Assembly (NCBI RefSeq): GCF_003938655.1
Contig: NZ_RJJT01000001.1
Span: 372,001-436,000 of the forward strand
Direction: 5' to 3'
Origin: Rhizobium pisi
GTDB taxonomy: Bacteria > Pseudomonadota > Alphaproteobacteria > Rhizobiales > Rhizobiaceae
DNA: 64,000 nt
Translations under genes and position numbers: made by a program
Part shown: piece after piece, positions 19,013 to 26,601 of the stretch
How positions within the stretch are numbered: position 1 is the stretch's first letter
Layout: every line of letters starts with the position of its first letter
The notes under the pieces: model-generated
What the model was told of the DNA's origin: nothing
The model's database searches: none
What the model saw: only the letters and a program-made list of their open reading frames with translations

Positions 19013-21058
19013 TCAATTCTGCTCGACCGGCGCCGGTATCGCAGCCGGCGAACCCTGCCGTCCCAGCCGGTCGGCGACCAGCATCGACAGCATCATTTCC
19101 ACCAGACCGTTTGCACCGCCCTTCTCGCCGCCGCCACCGCCGACCTGGATCTGCGGCACGAGCGGCAGCCTGCCGTTCTCGATCGCTTCGGCAAAGCGCA
19201 TCAGCACCTGCGAATTGAGCTGGTAGTCCGGACCGCCGAAGGCAGCCACCTTCTTCTCGGTGGCTTCGGCTTCCGCCAGACCGATGGCGCGCACCTTCTG
19301 GGCATCGGCAAGACCGGTCGCCTTGATACGCTCTGCATCGGCAAGTGCGATCGCCTTGATCCGGTCGGCCTCGCCAAGGCCGGCGAGCCGGACCTTTTCC
19401 GCTTCGGCCTTGGCGGTGACCTGAATGGTCTCGGCCTGCTGGCGGGTGCGGGCGAGCTGTGCCTTACCATCGTTCTCGCTGATCTCGATGGCGAGCGCCG
19501 ACGTTGTGATCTTGGCCTGTTGCTCGGCCAGCGCTTCCTTCTCGCGCAGTGTCCGCTCCTGGACCGCCGCGGCTTCCTGCAGCTTGTAGGTCTCAACCTT
19601 TTCGACCGCGATCTGGCGTTCGCGCAACTGGATCAGGATCTGCTCGATGCTGTTCTGGCCATTGGCGGCGCGCGGCGTGCCGATCAGCACCTCCTGCAGT
19701 TCGAGACTGTAGGAGGCGAACTTCTCGCGCATTTCGTCGCCGGATTTGCGCTGGATTTCGCTGCGCTCCTGCAGCAGTTCGATCAGGGTCTTGGTCTGGG
19801 CGATATTCTTGAAATAGGCCGAGACCATCGGATCGAGTGTCTGCTCGACGAGCCGCTTGATATCGCCGAAGCGCTGCACCACCAGCGGCGCCTTCATATA
19901 GTCGATATGCACGACGACCGAGAGCGGCAGAACCGGTTCGAATGCGTCCCTGGTGATCAACGACACTTCCGAAAGGTTCTCATCAAGGCGATGTTCACCG
20001 AACTGTTCCTTGGTCCACTTGAGCACGAAGTTGGTCGTCGGCACGATAACGATGCCGCCTGCATAGGTGTTGAAGGCGTATTTGCCTGGCAGAAGCGGTG
20101 TCGACCAGACGCCGCGCGAACCCCGTTCGACCAGTTCGCCGTGCCTGTAGGACTGGCCGGATATGTCAGCGCTGCGGCGGCCGGTATAGGAGACGACCAC
20201 ACCCACGGTGCCGACGTCGATGATCGTCTTTTCCACGAGTTCGATGGTCGCGAAAATGCGATTGAGGAAGTAGCTGCCGTCGGCGAGAACCTGCAGCTGC
20301 CGGCCCCGATAGCCGCCGGCATTGAGGAATTTCTCGGGGTCCTGGAAATTGTTGTGAAAGTTCGGGTCCCTGGGATCATTGGCGACCGTCGGCGCAATGA
20401 TCTCGCCGTCCGGCAGGGCCGGGCCATCATGGACGGTGACGATGCCGATCATGTCATCGGCGTCACGAATGACGACCGGCTCGAAACCATCCCGCTCCGC
20501 GATCATCTGCGACATTTCCGAAAACAGTTTCTGTTCGGAGGCGCCGAGCGCCACGGCATAGGTCGACTGCGCAGTGAGCACGATGAATTGCGCGAGATTG
20601 ATGGCATAAGTGCCTTCGCGCAGGATCTTGCGCTGCGGACCCTTTTGGCCGCCCTTTTCCAAAAAGGCGCGCACGTCCTGGAAATCGCCAGCCTCGGTAT
20701 TTGAGGCTAAGGTCTGGGTGGGCGGCAGCGGGTTGCCATCGCGGGCGAAGACATAGCCGATCTGGCCCTGCGGAATGGTCACCAAGTTGGCGCGATGCAT
20801 CGAATATTGGAACGGCATGAAGAAATGCAGGCCGCCGCGCACGACTTCCGGCTGGAAACCTGCTTCGCCGTTCAGCGCGATGAAGCCATTGTCGACGGAG
20901 CCACGGAAGCTCCATAGCTTCTCGAGGATGCCGAGCCTGTCGTTCGGGATGTAGCGGATGACGCCGCTCCACCAGAACAGAATTGCCAATACGATGATGA
21001 AGGCGGCGAATTCGATCGCCCGCCATTCCATCGGACTCAGATATTGTACGGTATCCAT
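19013..21058 (-). CDS. SPFH/Band 7 (flotillin-like) membrane protein
   Basis: A 681-residue protein. One N-terminal membrane span (about 12-32) is followed by a long SPFH/Band 7 domain (about 40-430). Next comes a coiled-coil rich in A, E, R and K (about 470-630) that includes near-tandem repeats of the type ADAERIKATGLADAQ. The C terminus is Gly-rich (GGGGGEKGG). The family forms oligomeric scaffolds in membrane microdomains. It is longer than typical flotillins (about 500). ATG 21058 has GGAGAG upstream. No NfeD-type partner is adjacent; the gene stands alone. The precise role is unknown. Confidence 0.78.
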   Translation of the reverse strand: MDTVQYLSPMEWRAIEFAAFIIVLAILFWWSGVIRYIPNDRLGILEKLWSFRGSVDNGFIALNGEAGFQPEVVRGGLHFFMPFQYSMHRANLVTIPQGQIGYVFARDGNPLPPTQTLASNTEAGDFQDVRAFLEKGGQKGPQRKILREGTYAINLAQFIVLTAQSTYAVALGASEQKLFSEMSQMIAERDGFEPVVIRDADDMIGIVTVHDGPALPDGEIIAPTVANDPRDPNFHNNFQDPEKFLNAGGYRGRQLQVLADGSYFLNRIFATIELVEKTIIDVGTVGVVVSYTGRRSADISGQSYRHGELVERGSRGVWSTPLLPGKYAFNTYAGGIVIVPTTNFVLKWTKEQFGEHRLDENLSEVSLITRDAFEPVLPLSVVVHIDYMKAPLVVQRFGDIKRLVEQTLDPMVSAYFKNIAQTKTLIELLQERSEIQRKSGDEMREKFASYSLELQEVLIGTPRAANGQNSIEQILIQLRERQIAVEKVETYKLQEAAAVQERTLREKEALAEQQAKITTSALAIEISENDGKAQLARTRQQAETIQVTAKAEAEKVRLAGLGEADRIKAIALADAERIKATGLADAQKVRAIGLAEAEATEKKVAAFGGPDYQLNSQVLMRFAEAIENGRLPLVPQIQVGGGGGEKGGANGLVEMMLSMLVADRLGRQGSPAAIPAPVEQN

Positions 21059-21493
21059 ATTTTCTCTCCTATGGGCGCATGGGTTCGTCCACCCGACGGC
21101 CGCCCGGTCGGTTGCTGGTTGATAAGACGGGGAGATTGCGCGCCTATGCGTACGACGCACGAAGTCGGTCGCGAACGCCTGGGCTGCTCATTGTCTGGGA
21201 AAATGACCGCGCGTCCCTGGTCCCCACCGAGGGACGGCGTGGTCGTGTGTGTCTCACATCGGAGTTGCCTTGATAGACATGACGACGAACGACGTAAGGA
21301 TTGCGCCTATAGGTTTAAAGATGTGTGATGCGGAAATCGGACAAGTACTTCCAACGATTTCGATATTTCGAGCATTCAATTCTACTGAATTATGTCTTTT
21401 CGCTCGATTGTTTTGGCAAGCGTTACTTTGCCAGTCATTCGCGCAAGCCCGGACAGCGCGTCTGCTATCGAAGTTCGTGATCTTCCGATGGCC
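21059..21493. other. Gene-free interval between the SPFH and ROK genes
   Basis: About 435 bases with no convincing coding sequence on either strand. The part next to 21058 should hold the SPFH promoter. TGGCAA (21414-21419) and TTGCCA (21428-21433) form a weak hairpin downstream of the minus-strand ROK gene. I see no clear RNA gene or repeat. Confidence 0.4.
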
Positions 21494-22645
21494 TCAGAGA
21501 ACGGTCTCGAAAAGCGGGATCAAAGCCGCGCCAATTGCACCGGGGGCATCGACGATCTGAGCCACGGTAAGGCCGGGGACGTCACGCAGGACGCCATGTC
21601 GAGGCAGATTGTTGAACTCGGTCCGTTCGATGAGCATTCTTGCCAGTGAATGCGGAAGCTCGCCGCCAAGCACGATCAATGCCGGGTCGAAGACCGCGCA
21701 GATCGCATTGATGGCGCGATTGTGTGCCGGCGCCACGCGATCGACCCACTCCGCAACGCCGTCCCAATCCGCCAGCGCTTCGTTTTTCAAGTCCTTCAGC
21801 GTCAGGTCCACGCGCCCCTTGGCACGAAGATGTTGAAGCAGAAGGCTGAGGGCAGGGCGGTCGTCGTAATCCTGGCGCCCGAAGAGAACGGAGTATTCAC
21901 CGGCATTGCCGAAACTGCCGCGAAACGGCATGCCTCCGCAGACGAGGCCGCCGCCATATCCGTGAAGATGGGCGATATAGGCGAAATCCGCGACATCGCG
22001 GCCGACACCGAAAATGGCTTCGGCCAAAGCGGCGGTTCTGGCCACATTGTCCGCCCAGACCGGTAGGCCTAGTTGCTTCCCAAGCAGAGGCGCCAGATCG
22101 ATCAATGACCAATGGGCGAGCGGCAGAGGGCAGTTGAAGGCCGTTTCCAGCATGCGATGGCCACTGACTGCGAGGCCGACCCCGAGCACATCGCGCCGCT
22201 CGGCCCCGCGGCGGGCAAGAAGCTCTTCGACGGCGACATCAATCCGCTCCATCTCCAGGGTGAGCGAGGATCCCTCCTGCGGAATTTCCATGTTTTCCAA
22301 AGGCTCTCCGAAACCCATGAGGCAGAGGCCGATCGAGCCGACGTTCACGGAAATGCCGAGCGTCAAACACCAATCCTTGCAAAGTGTGAGTTCGGGGCTG
22401 GGCGGTCCCGGGCGACGGGTTTCCGATGTGGAAAAAACAATCATTCCCCGATCGTGAAGCTGCCGGACGATCCTGTGCAGCGATTGCTGGGTGAGATCGA
22501 GCGGCTCTGTCAGGTCGGAGCGTTCGATCCCCGGGGATTTCCAGATCAGCCGCAAAAGGTCCCGTTCATTGCGGGAAGCCACTCGCGCAGGTTGAAATTC
22601 TCGCAAGAAATGCGTCGCAACGTGGTCTAATGGAACGTACTTCAT
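21494..22645 (-). CDS. ROK-family transcriptional regulator
   Basis: A 383-residue protein. An N-terminal winged helix (NERDLLRLIWKSPGIERSDLTEPLDLTQQSLHRIVRQL) is followed by a ROK sugar-kinase-like domain with VLGVGLAVSGH and the late motif CAVFDPALIVLGGELP. NagC/XylR-type members sense sugars. The zinc-site motif common in ROK proteins (CxCGxxGCxE) is absent: the corresponding area reads GNAGEYSVLFG, suggesting a regulator without kinase activity. No sugar operon is adjacent, so its target is unknown. Confidence 0.8.
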   Translation of the reverse strand: MKYVPLDHVATHFLREFQPARVASRNERDLLRLIWKSPGIERSDLTEPLDLTQQSLHRIVRQLHDRGMIVFSTSETRRPGPPSPELTLCKDWCLTLGISVNVGSIGLCLMGFGEPLENMEIPQEGSSLTLEMERIDVAVEELLARRGAERRDVLGVGLAVSGHRMLETAFNCPLPLAHWSLIDLAPLLGKQLGLPVWADNVARTAALAEAIFGVGRDVADFAYIAHLHGYGGGLVCGGMPFRGSFGNAGEYSVLFGRQDYDDRPALSLLLQHLRAKGRVDLTLKDLKNEALADWDGVAEWVDRVAPAHNRAINAICAVFDPALIVLGGELPHSLARMLIERTEFNNLPRHGVLRDVPGLTVAQIVDAPGAIGAALIPLFETVL

Positions 22646-22873
22646 TTCTCGATCGTTTTGATTTACACTGCAGGTGTGAAACCTGCTTAGGGAGTGCTTT
22701 GCTTTCTGTCAAATCAAGGATCGATCCCCGACCTGTAGGTCCTGCTTATCTCATGGAGACTGGCCAATCCAGCCGAGATGAGGGCTTCGCAGGGACGAGG
22801 GGACCGGCCGAGTGCAGGATGGGAGAGGGCGGTTAGACCTGCGGGTTGTAGAAGGCAGAAAGAACCGAGCAAC

Positions 22874-23935
22874 ATGGTATGGTTGAGATCTCAGAGTTCG
22901 GCGCGCACTCGCGAGCGTGACTATGGCTTCGCACCGACGCACGAAGGCGACAACTTCGAGTCGATGGTGCAAGCCTTTACGGCAGGCTATGGCCCCTTTG
23001 GTGCAAAGCCGCTGGGCGATGATCGGGCCTTTGCCTGGGCAGCAGATTTGAGAACGAGTGGGACGCTGACCGCGGTTCATTCGGTTTTTCAGAGCTCCTG
23101 GAAAGTTCAAACGCTCGACGAGACCCCGCAACACCTTGCGTTCTACATTCCGCAGAGGGGATCCGTTCAAGTGACCGTTGGCAAAAGAACGGTCGAAGGT
23201 GTCGCGGGACGAATTCTCATGGTCAACAATCATGAGGTTGGCGATCGACTGGTCCAGGGTGACCCCCACTGTTCGGACGCGCTTTGCCTGGATTGGAAAG
23301 TGGTGAGGCGAACGCTTTTTTCGCTGCTGGAAACGCCGACCCTGGAGTCGCTTGACCTCGAGCCCGTCGTGGATCTCGCAACACCGTCCGGCCGGCTTAT
23401 CGGCAACCTGGCGCAGACGATCGTGCAGGGCATGCGCAATTGCGGTCCGCTTCTGTCCTCGCCGCTTGCCGTATCGACGATGAGCGAAACGCTTGCTGAT
23501 CTCGTGATCCGATTTGCCCAGCATCGCCTTTCCTGCCATTTTCAAAAAACGAAGGTGTCGGCGGTCGCTCCTTGGCATGTCCGGCGCGCCATCGACTATA
23601 TGCACGCTAACATTGCTGAGCCTTTCACCATGTCGATGGTGGCGGATGAAGTCGGAATTTCGCTCCGCGCGCTACAAACGGGCTTCAAGACCTTCAGGGG
23701 AACGTCACCGGGCGCTTACCTACGCACGATCAGGCTGAAAGCCGTTCACGACCAGTTGCGTGATCCCTTTAACCAGCAAACGCTTCGCGACATCTGCACC
23801 ACGTGGGGCTTCTTCCATGCTGGCAGGTTCTCTGCGATCTACCGCAGCGCTTTTGGGGAAAGCCCGAGGGATACGCGCTTGCGAGCTTCCTTCAGCTCCG
23901 CTGTAACGGCACACGCTCTCAGCGCGTCAATGTGA
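22874..23935 (+). CDS. AraC-family transcriptional regulator
   Basis: A 353-residue regulator. The N-terminal portion (about 30-210) resembles the AraC-binding-like (cupin-related) sensor domain. The C-terminal domain has two helix-turn-helix motifs: MVADEVGISLRALQTGFKTF, then TWGFFHAGRFSAIYRSAFGESP. The start at 22874 is chosen although its ribosome-binding site is weak; upstream in-frame sequence looks non-coding. Its neighbours (ROK regulator, beta-helix protein) give no clear regulon. It may control the beta-helix gene downstream. Confidence 0.75.
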   Translation: MVWLRSQSSARTRERDYGFAPTHEGDNFESMVQAFTAGYGPFGAKPLGDDRAFAWAADLRTSGTLTAVHSVFQSSWKVQTLDETPQHLAFYIPQRGSVQVTVGKRTVEGVAGRILMVNNHEVGDRLVQGDPHCSDALCLDWKVVRRTLFSLLETPTLESLDLEPVVDLATPSGRLIGNLAQTIVQGMRNCGPLLSSPLAVSTMSETLADLVIRFAQHRLSCHFQKTKVSAVAPWHVRRAIDYMHANIAEPFTMSMVADEVGISLRALQTGFKTFRGTSPGAYLRTIRLKAVHDQLRDPFNQQTLRDICTTWGFFHAGRFSAIYRSAFGESPRDTRLRASFSSAVTAHALSASM

Positions 23936-24156
23936 TGCCGGCCGCGAATGCGTCCCATTTTTCACATAACACTGAAAAACTTCTGACATAACGAGGTTCC
24001 CAAGTCTCGACCGCGGGCCTTGAAGACCTTGGTCTTGACGGATGGGATGAAGATCGGGGGGACGACCTCTGCGCGCTCGGCTAAGCTCAGATCGTCAAAT
24101 TCCTGCCACACGTCCTTCATTAATTCTTGCGCTGCCACCGTTCGAATGGAGATCCG

Positions 24157-25302
24157 ATGCCCGCAATCGTGCGAAAGAAAGCTCACGGCGTTTCCACACG
24201 CGGAGAAGTCGTCGACGGCGCCGCGGATATTGGCGTTGCCTATCAGGTGTTCTCCGACGCGGTGGTAGAGGATGTCGTTGTCAAGAATTCTCCTCGTGGC
24301 TTCAAATTTCACAATGGCAAGAACCTTGTCGTGAGGCGCTGCGAGACCGAGAATGTGGTGGGCGACGGCATCTACTTGACGAAGACGTCGAACGTGCTGC
24401 TGGAGAATAACCGCGTCGGGGCGGCACCGGGAGAAGGCGCCGACTGCTGCCAGTTCGCCTATCAAAACAAGGACAACAATATCAGTTCCGATGTCGTCAT
24501 CCGGGGCAATCTCTTCCTTCAGTCGCCGGACAGCACATCGAACAAGGGCGCCCTGGTCTGCGACAAAACTCAAAAATACCTCGTTGAATACAACTACATC
24601 GGTGGGAAGAATTTCTCTTTCTCGTCGGTCGGCGACGATGCCGTGGTGCGCAGCAACATCATGCGCGACGGCAGGATGAATGACTATTCTTTCGGCTACG
24701 GCATTGGCGACAAGGTCGATCACGCCGGGCATCATGTCTACGACAACTGGATCGAAAACAGCAATCGTGGCGTCAGCCTCAGCGGTTTCTCGGACCAAGG
24801 ACTGGCTTTTCGCAAAGACGTCGACATCCACGACAATGTGATCAAGGAATGCGACATTGCGTTCTTCGCCAATCGGCCATGGTCGGGGAGTTTTCGGCGC
24901 AACATATTCCTGAGGTGCAAGCAGGACATCGTCCTGAGGGCAAAGGGCGAGGCAACTGCAGGAGAGGTCGAGGACAACTACGTCAATGACGGCAGTTTCC
25001 TGAGTGTCACCCCGCCGCCGCTTCGCTTCAGACCCGACGGAAAAGCATCCGTGGCCTCCGGGGAATGGACATCTGAACCCGACGAGATCCGCATCCAGTG
25101 GCGTAACAAGGGGATCGACATCCCCGGCGCCAATCGGCCCTCCATTGCGGTCGAGCCCGGAATGGAATTGTCATGCGTCCTGCTGGCGCGTAAGGAGCAG
25201 AATTGGATGATCGCGATCGCCGAGACCGCCTATGACCAGTTCATGCCACGCGCCTGGCAGGAGAAAATGCTGCCCTGGCAGAAGCGCTATCTCTCGATTT
25301 AA
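24157..25302 (+). CDS. Right-handed parallel beta-helix repeat protein
   Basis: A 381-residue protein with repeated short beta-strand turns such as NSPRGFKFHNGKNLVVRRC, GDGIYLTKTSNVLLENNRV and NSNRGVSLSG. These are typical of pectate-lyase-like parallel beta-helix folds that bind or cleave polysaccharides (about residues 25-280), with a smaller C-terminal domain. No signal peptide is visible, which is odd for a polysaccharide-active protein: either it is cytoplasmic or the real 5' end has been lost or frameshifted. ATG 24157 has GGAG six bases upstream. No catalytic motif can be assigned. Confidence 0.6.
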   Translation: MPAIVRKKAHGVSTRGEVVDGAADIGVAYQVFSDAVVEDVVVKNSPRGFKFHNGKNLVVRRCETENVVGDGIYLTKTSNVLLENNRVGAAPGEGADCCQFAYQNKDNNISSDVVIRGNLFLQSPDSTSNKGALVCDKTQKYLVEYNYIGGKNFSFSSVGDDAVVRSNIMRDGRMNDYSFGYGIGDKVDHAGHHVYDNWIENSNRGVSLSGFSDQGLAFRKDVDIHDNVIKECDIAFFANRPWSGSFRRNIFLRCKQDIVLRAKGEATAGEVEDNYVNDGSFLSVTPPPLRFRPDGKASVASGEWTSEPDEIRIQWRNKGIDIPGANRPSIAVEPGMELSCVLLARKEQNWMIAIAETAYDQFMPRAWQEKMLPWQKRYLSI

Positions 25303-25322
25303 GTAATGTGGCCCGCGACCCG

Positions 25323-25520
25323 TCACCCGTCTTGGACACCCGGAAGCCGTGGCGGCGGGCCCGGATCGAAGCTCGAAAACCATCCCGGCGGGCCATACTC
25401 GTTTTGTGAGCTTTGAGGCAGGAAAAAGCCTGCGAATTTCGCATAGGAGACCATAAGGCCAAAAACGATTACGAGCCCAAAAGCGATGCGCGTTGCCCGC
25501 CTCACGTCTTCTTTTTTCAT
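25323..25520 (-). CDS. Small single-span membrane protein of unknown function
   Basis: A 65-residue protein beginning MKKEDVRRATRIAFGLV, with one transmembrane helix (about 10-30) and a Pro-rich C-terminal tail (PPGWFSSFDPGPPPRLPG). A GGAGCG ribosome-binding site lies upstream of ATG 25520. A TTGACA on the minus strand at 25589-25594 could be its -35. It is divergent from the first ku gene. I do not recognise a family; the basic N terminus plus helix suggests Nin-Cout topology. Confidence 0.5.
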   Translation of the reverse strand: MKKEDVRRATRIAFGLVIVFGLMVSYAKFAGFFLPQSSQNEYGPPGWFSSFDPGPPPRLPGVQDG

Positions 25521-25715
25521 TGGGCGCTCCATATCCACGAGCTCTGCATCATCGCTGAAGAATTACAGAACCATTTGGTATGCAATTTTGTCAAGAAGGT
25601 GGCGGCTGCGAACTGTCGATCGGGCGGCGCCAGGTGAAACCTTCGCAGAACCTTGAATTGCTCCGGGATCACGGCGGCGTCCGTCCGGGGGCTTCCCCGG
25701 AAAAGTATCGGGACC

Positions 25716-25740
25716 TGGAACCAAAGGCGGCCCCTTCCGT
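25716..25740 (+). promoter_or_regulatory. Putative EcfG/RpoE2 (general stress) promoter of the first ku gene
   Basis: GGAAC at 25716-25720, a 17-base spacer, then GTT at 25738-25740, preceded by C (CGTT). This matches the alphaproteobacterial EcfG/RpoE2 consensus GGAAC-N16/17-cGTT. Transcription would start near 25748, giving a leader of about 45 bases before the ku start codon. Confidence 0.65.
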
Positions 25741-25792
25741 TGATTGCCATATCTTGGACCATGTCTGGAAAACGACCCGGCGGCAGACGCAT

Positions 25793-26596
25793 ATGGCACG
25801 TCAGACATTTTGGAAAGGTTATCTCAAGCTTTCGCTCGTCACCGCGGCAGTGTCGCTGACACCGGCGACGACCGAAAGCAACAAGGTCCGTTTCCACGTC
25901 CTCAATCGCCAGACAAAGAACCGCGTCGAAAGCCGCTATGTCGACAGCGTCACCCATAAACCGGTCGCCGAACGAGACCAGGTGAAGGGTTATCCGCGCG
26001 GCGAGGACGACTATGTTCTTCTCGAAGACGAGGAAATCGAGGAGGTCGGGCTCGAAAGCACCCGCACCATCGACATCGACAGTTTCGTGCCGTGCGGTTC
26101 GATCGACTGGATCTGGTACGACAAGCCGCACTTTCTGGCGCCTGAGGACAAGGTCGGAGTGGAAGCCTTCTGCGTCATCCGTGAGGCCATGAAGGCGAAC
26201 GACGTGGTCGGCATTGCCCGCCTGGTTCTCTATCGTCGGGAGCGCGCCGTGCTGCTGGAGCCACTGGGTAAAGGCATCATCCTCTGGACACTGCGGTTTG
26301 GCGACGAGGTGCGCGAACCGGTGGCCGAACTCGACAGCAAGGCGGAGGTCGACAGCCAGCTGCTGACGCTGATGAAACAACTGGTGAAGGAGGAAACGAA
26401 GGATTGGAGCCCTGAAATGGTGCAGGACCCGATCCAGAAACGCCTGAAGTCGATGATCCGCAGCAGGCAGAGGAGCTTGAAGAAGACCGCACCCGCTCAA
26501 AAACAGGCGCCGGTGAAATCGACCGGCAATGTCATCAATATCATGGATGCGTTGAAAAAGAGCCTCGCTGGGGAAGGTGGGGGGAAGCAGCGTTAA
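25793..26596 (+). CDS. ku: Ku-family DNA end-binding protein (paralogue 1)
   Basis: A 267-residue bacterial Ku. ARQTFWKGYLKLSLVTAAVSLTPATT is the conserved N terminus (RxxWKGxLxLxLVxxPVxLY), followed by the YVLLEDEEIEEV block and the SMI..R.-type C-terminal linker. Ku binds DNA ends and recruits LigD for end joining. The start ATG 25793 has only a weak ribosome-binding site; longer in-frame extensions upstream would overlap the predicted promoter. It converges on ligD with five bases between the stops. The basic tail (residues 220-267) is of the kind that binds DNA or LigD. Confidence 0.9.
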   Translation: MARQTFWKGYLKLSLVTAAVSLTPATTESNKVRFHVLNRQTKNRVESRYVDSVTHKPVAERDQVKGYPRGEDDYVLLEDEEIEEVGLESTRTIDIDSFVPCGSIDWIWYDKPHFLAPEDKVGVEAFCVIREAMKANDVVGIARLVLYRRERAVLLEPLGKGIILWTLRFGDEVREPVAELDSKAEVDSQLLTLMKQLVKEETKDWSPEMVQDPIQKRLKSMIRSRQRSLKKTAPAQKQAPVKSTGNVINIMDALKKSLAGEGGGKQR

Positions 26597-26601
26597 GGTC
26601 C

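Noticed and set aside
23962..24115. A short minus-strand frame (about 52 residues) before the beta-helix gene
   Set aside because: Composition looks protein-like (KDVWQEFDDLSLAERAEVV), but no ribosome-binding site and no support beyond composition; could be a remnant.
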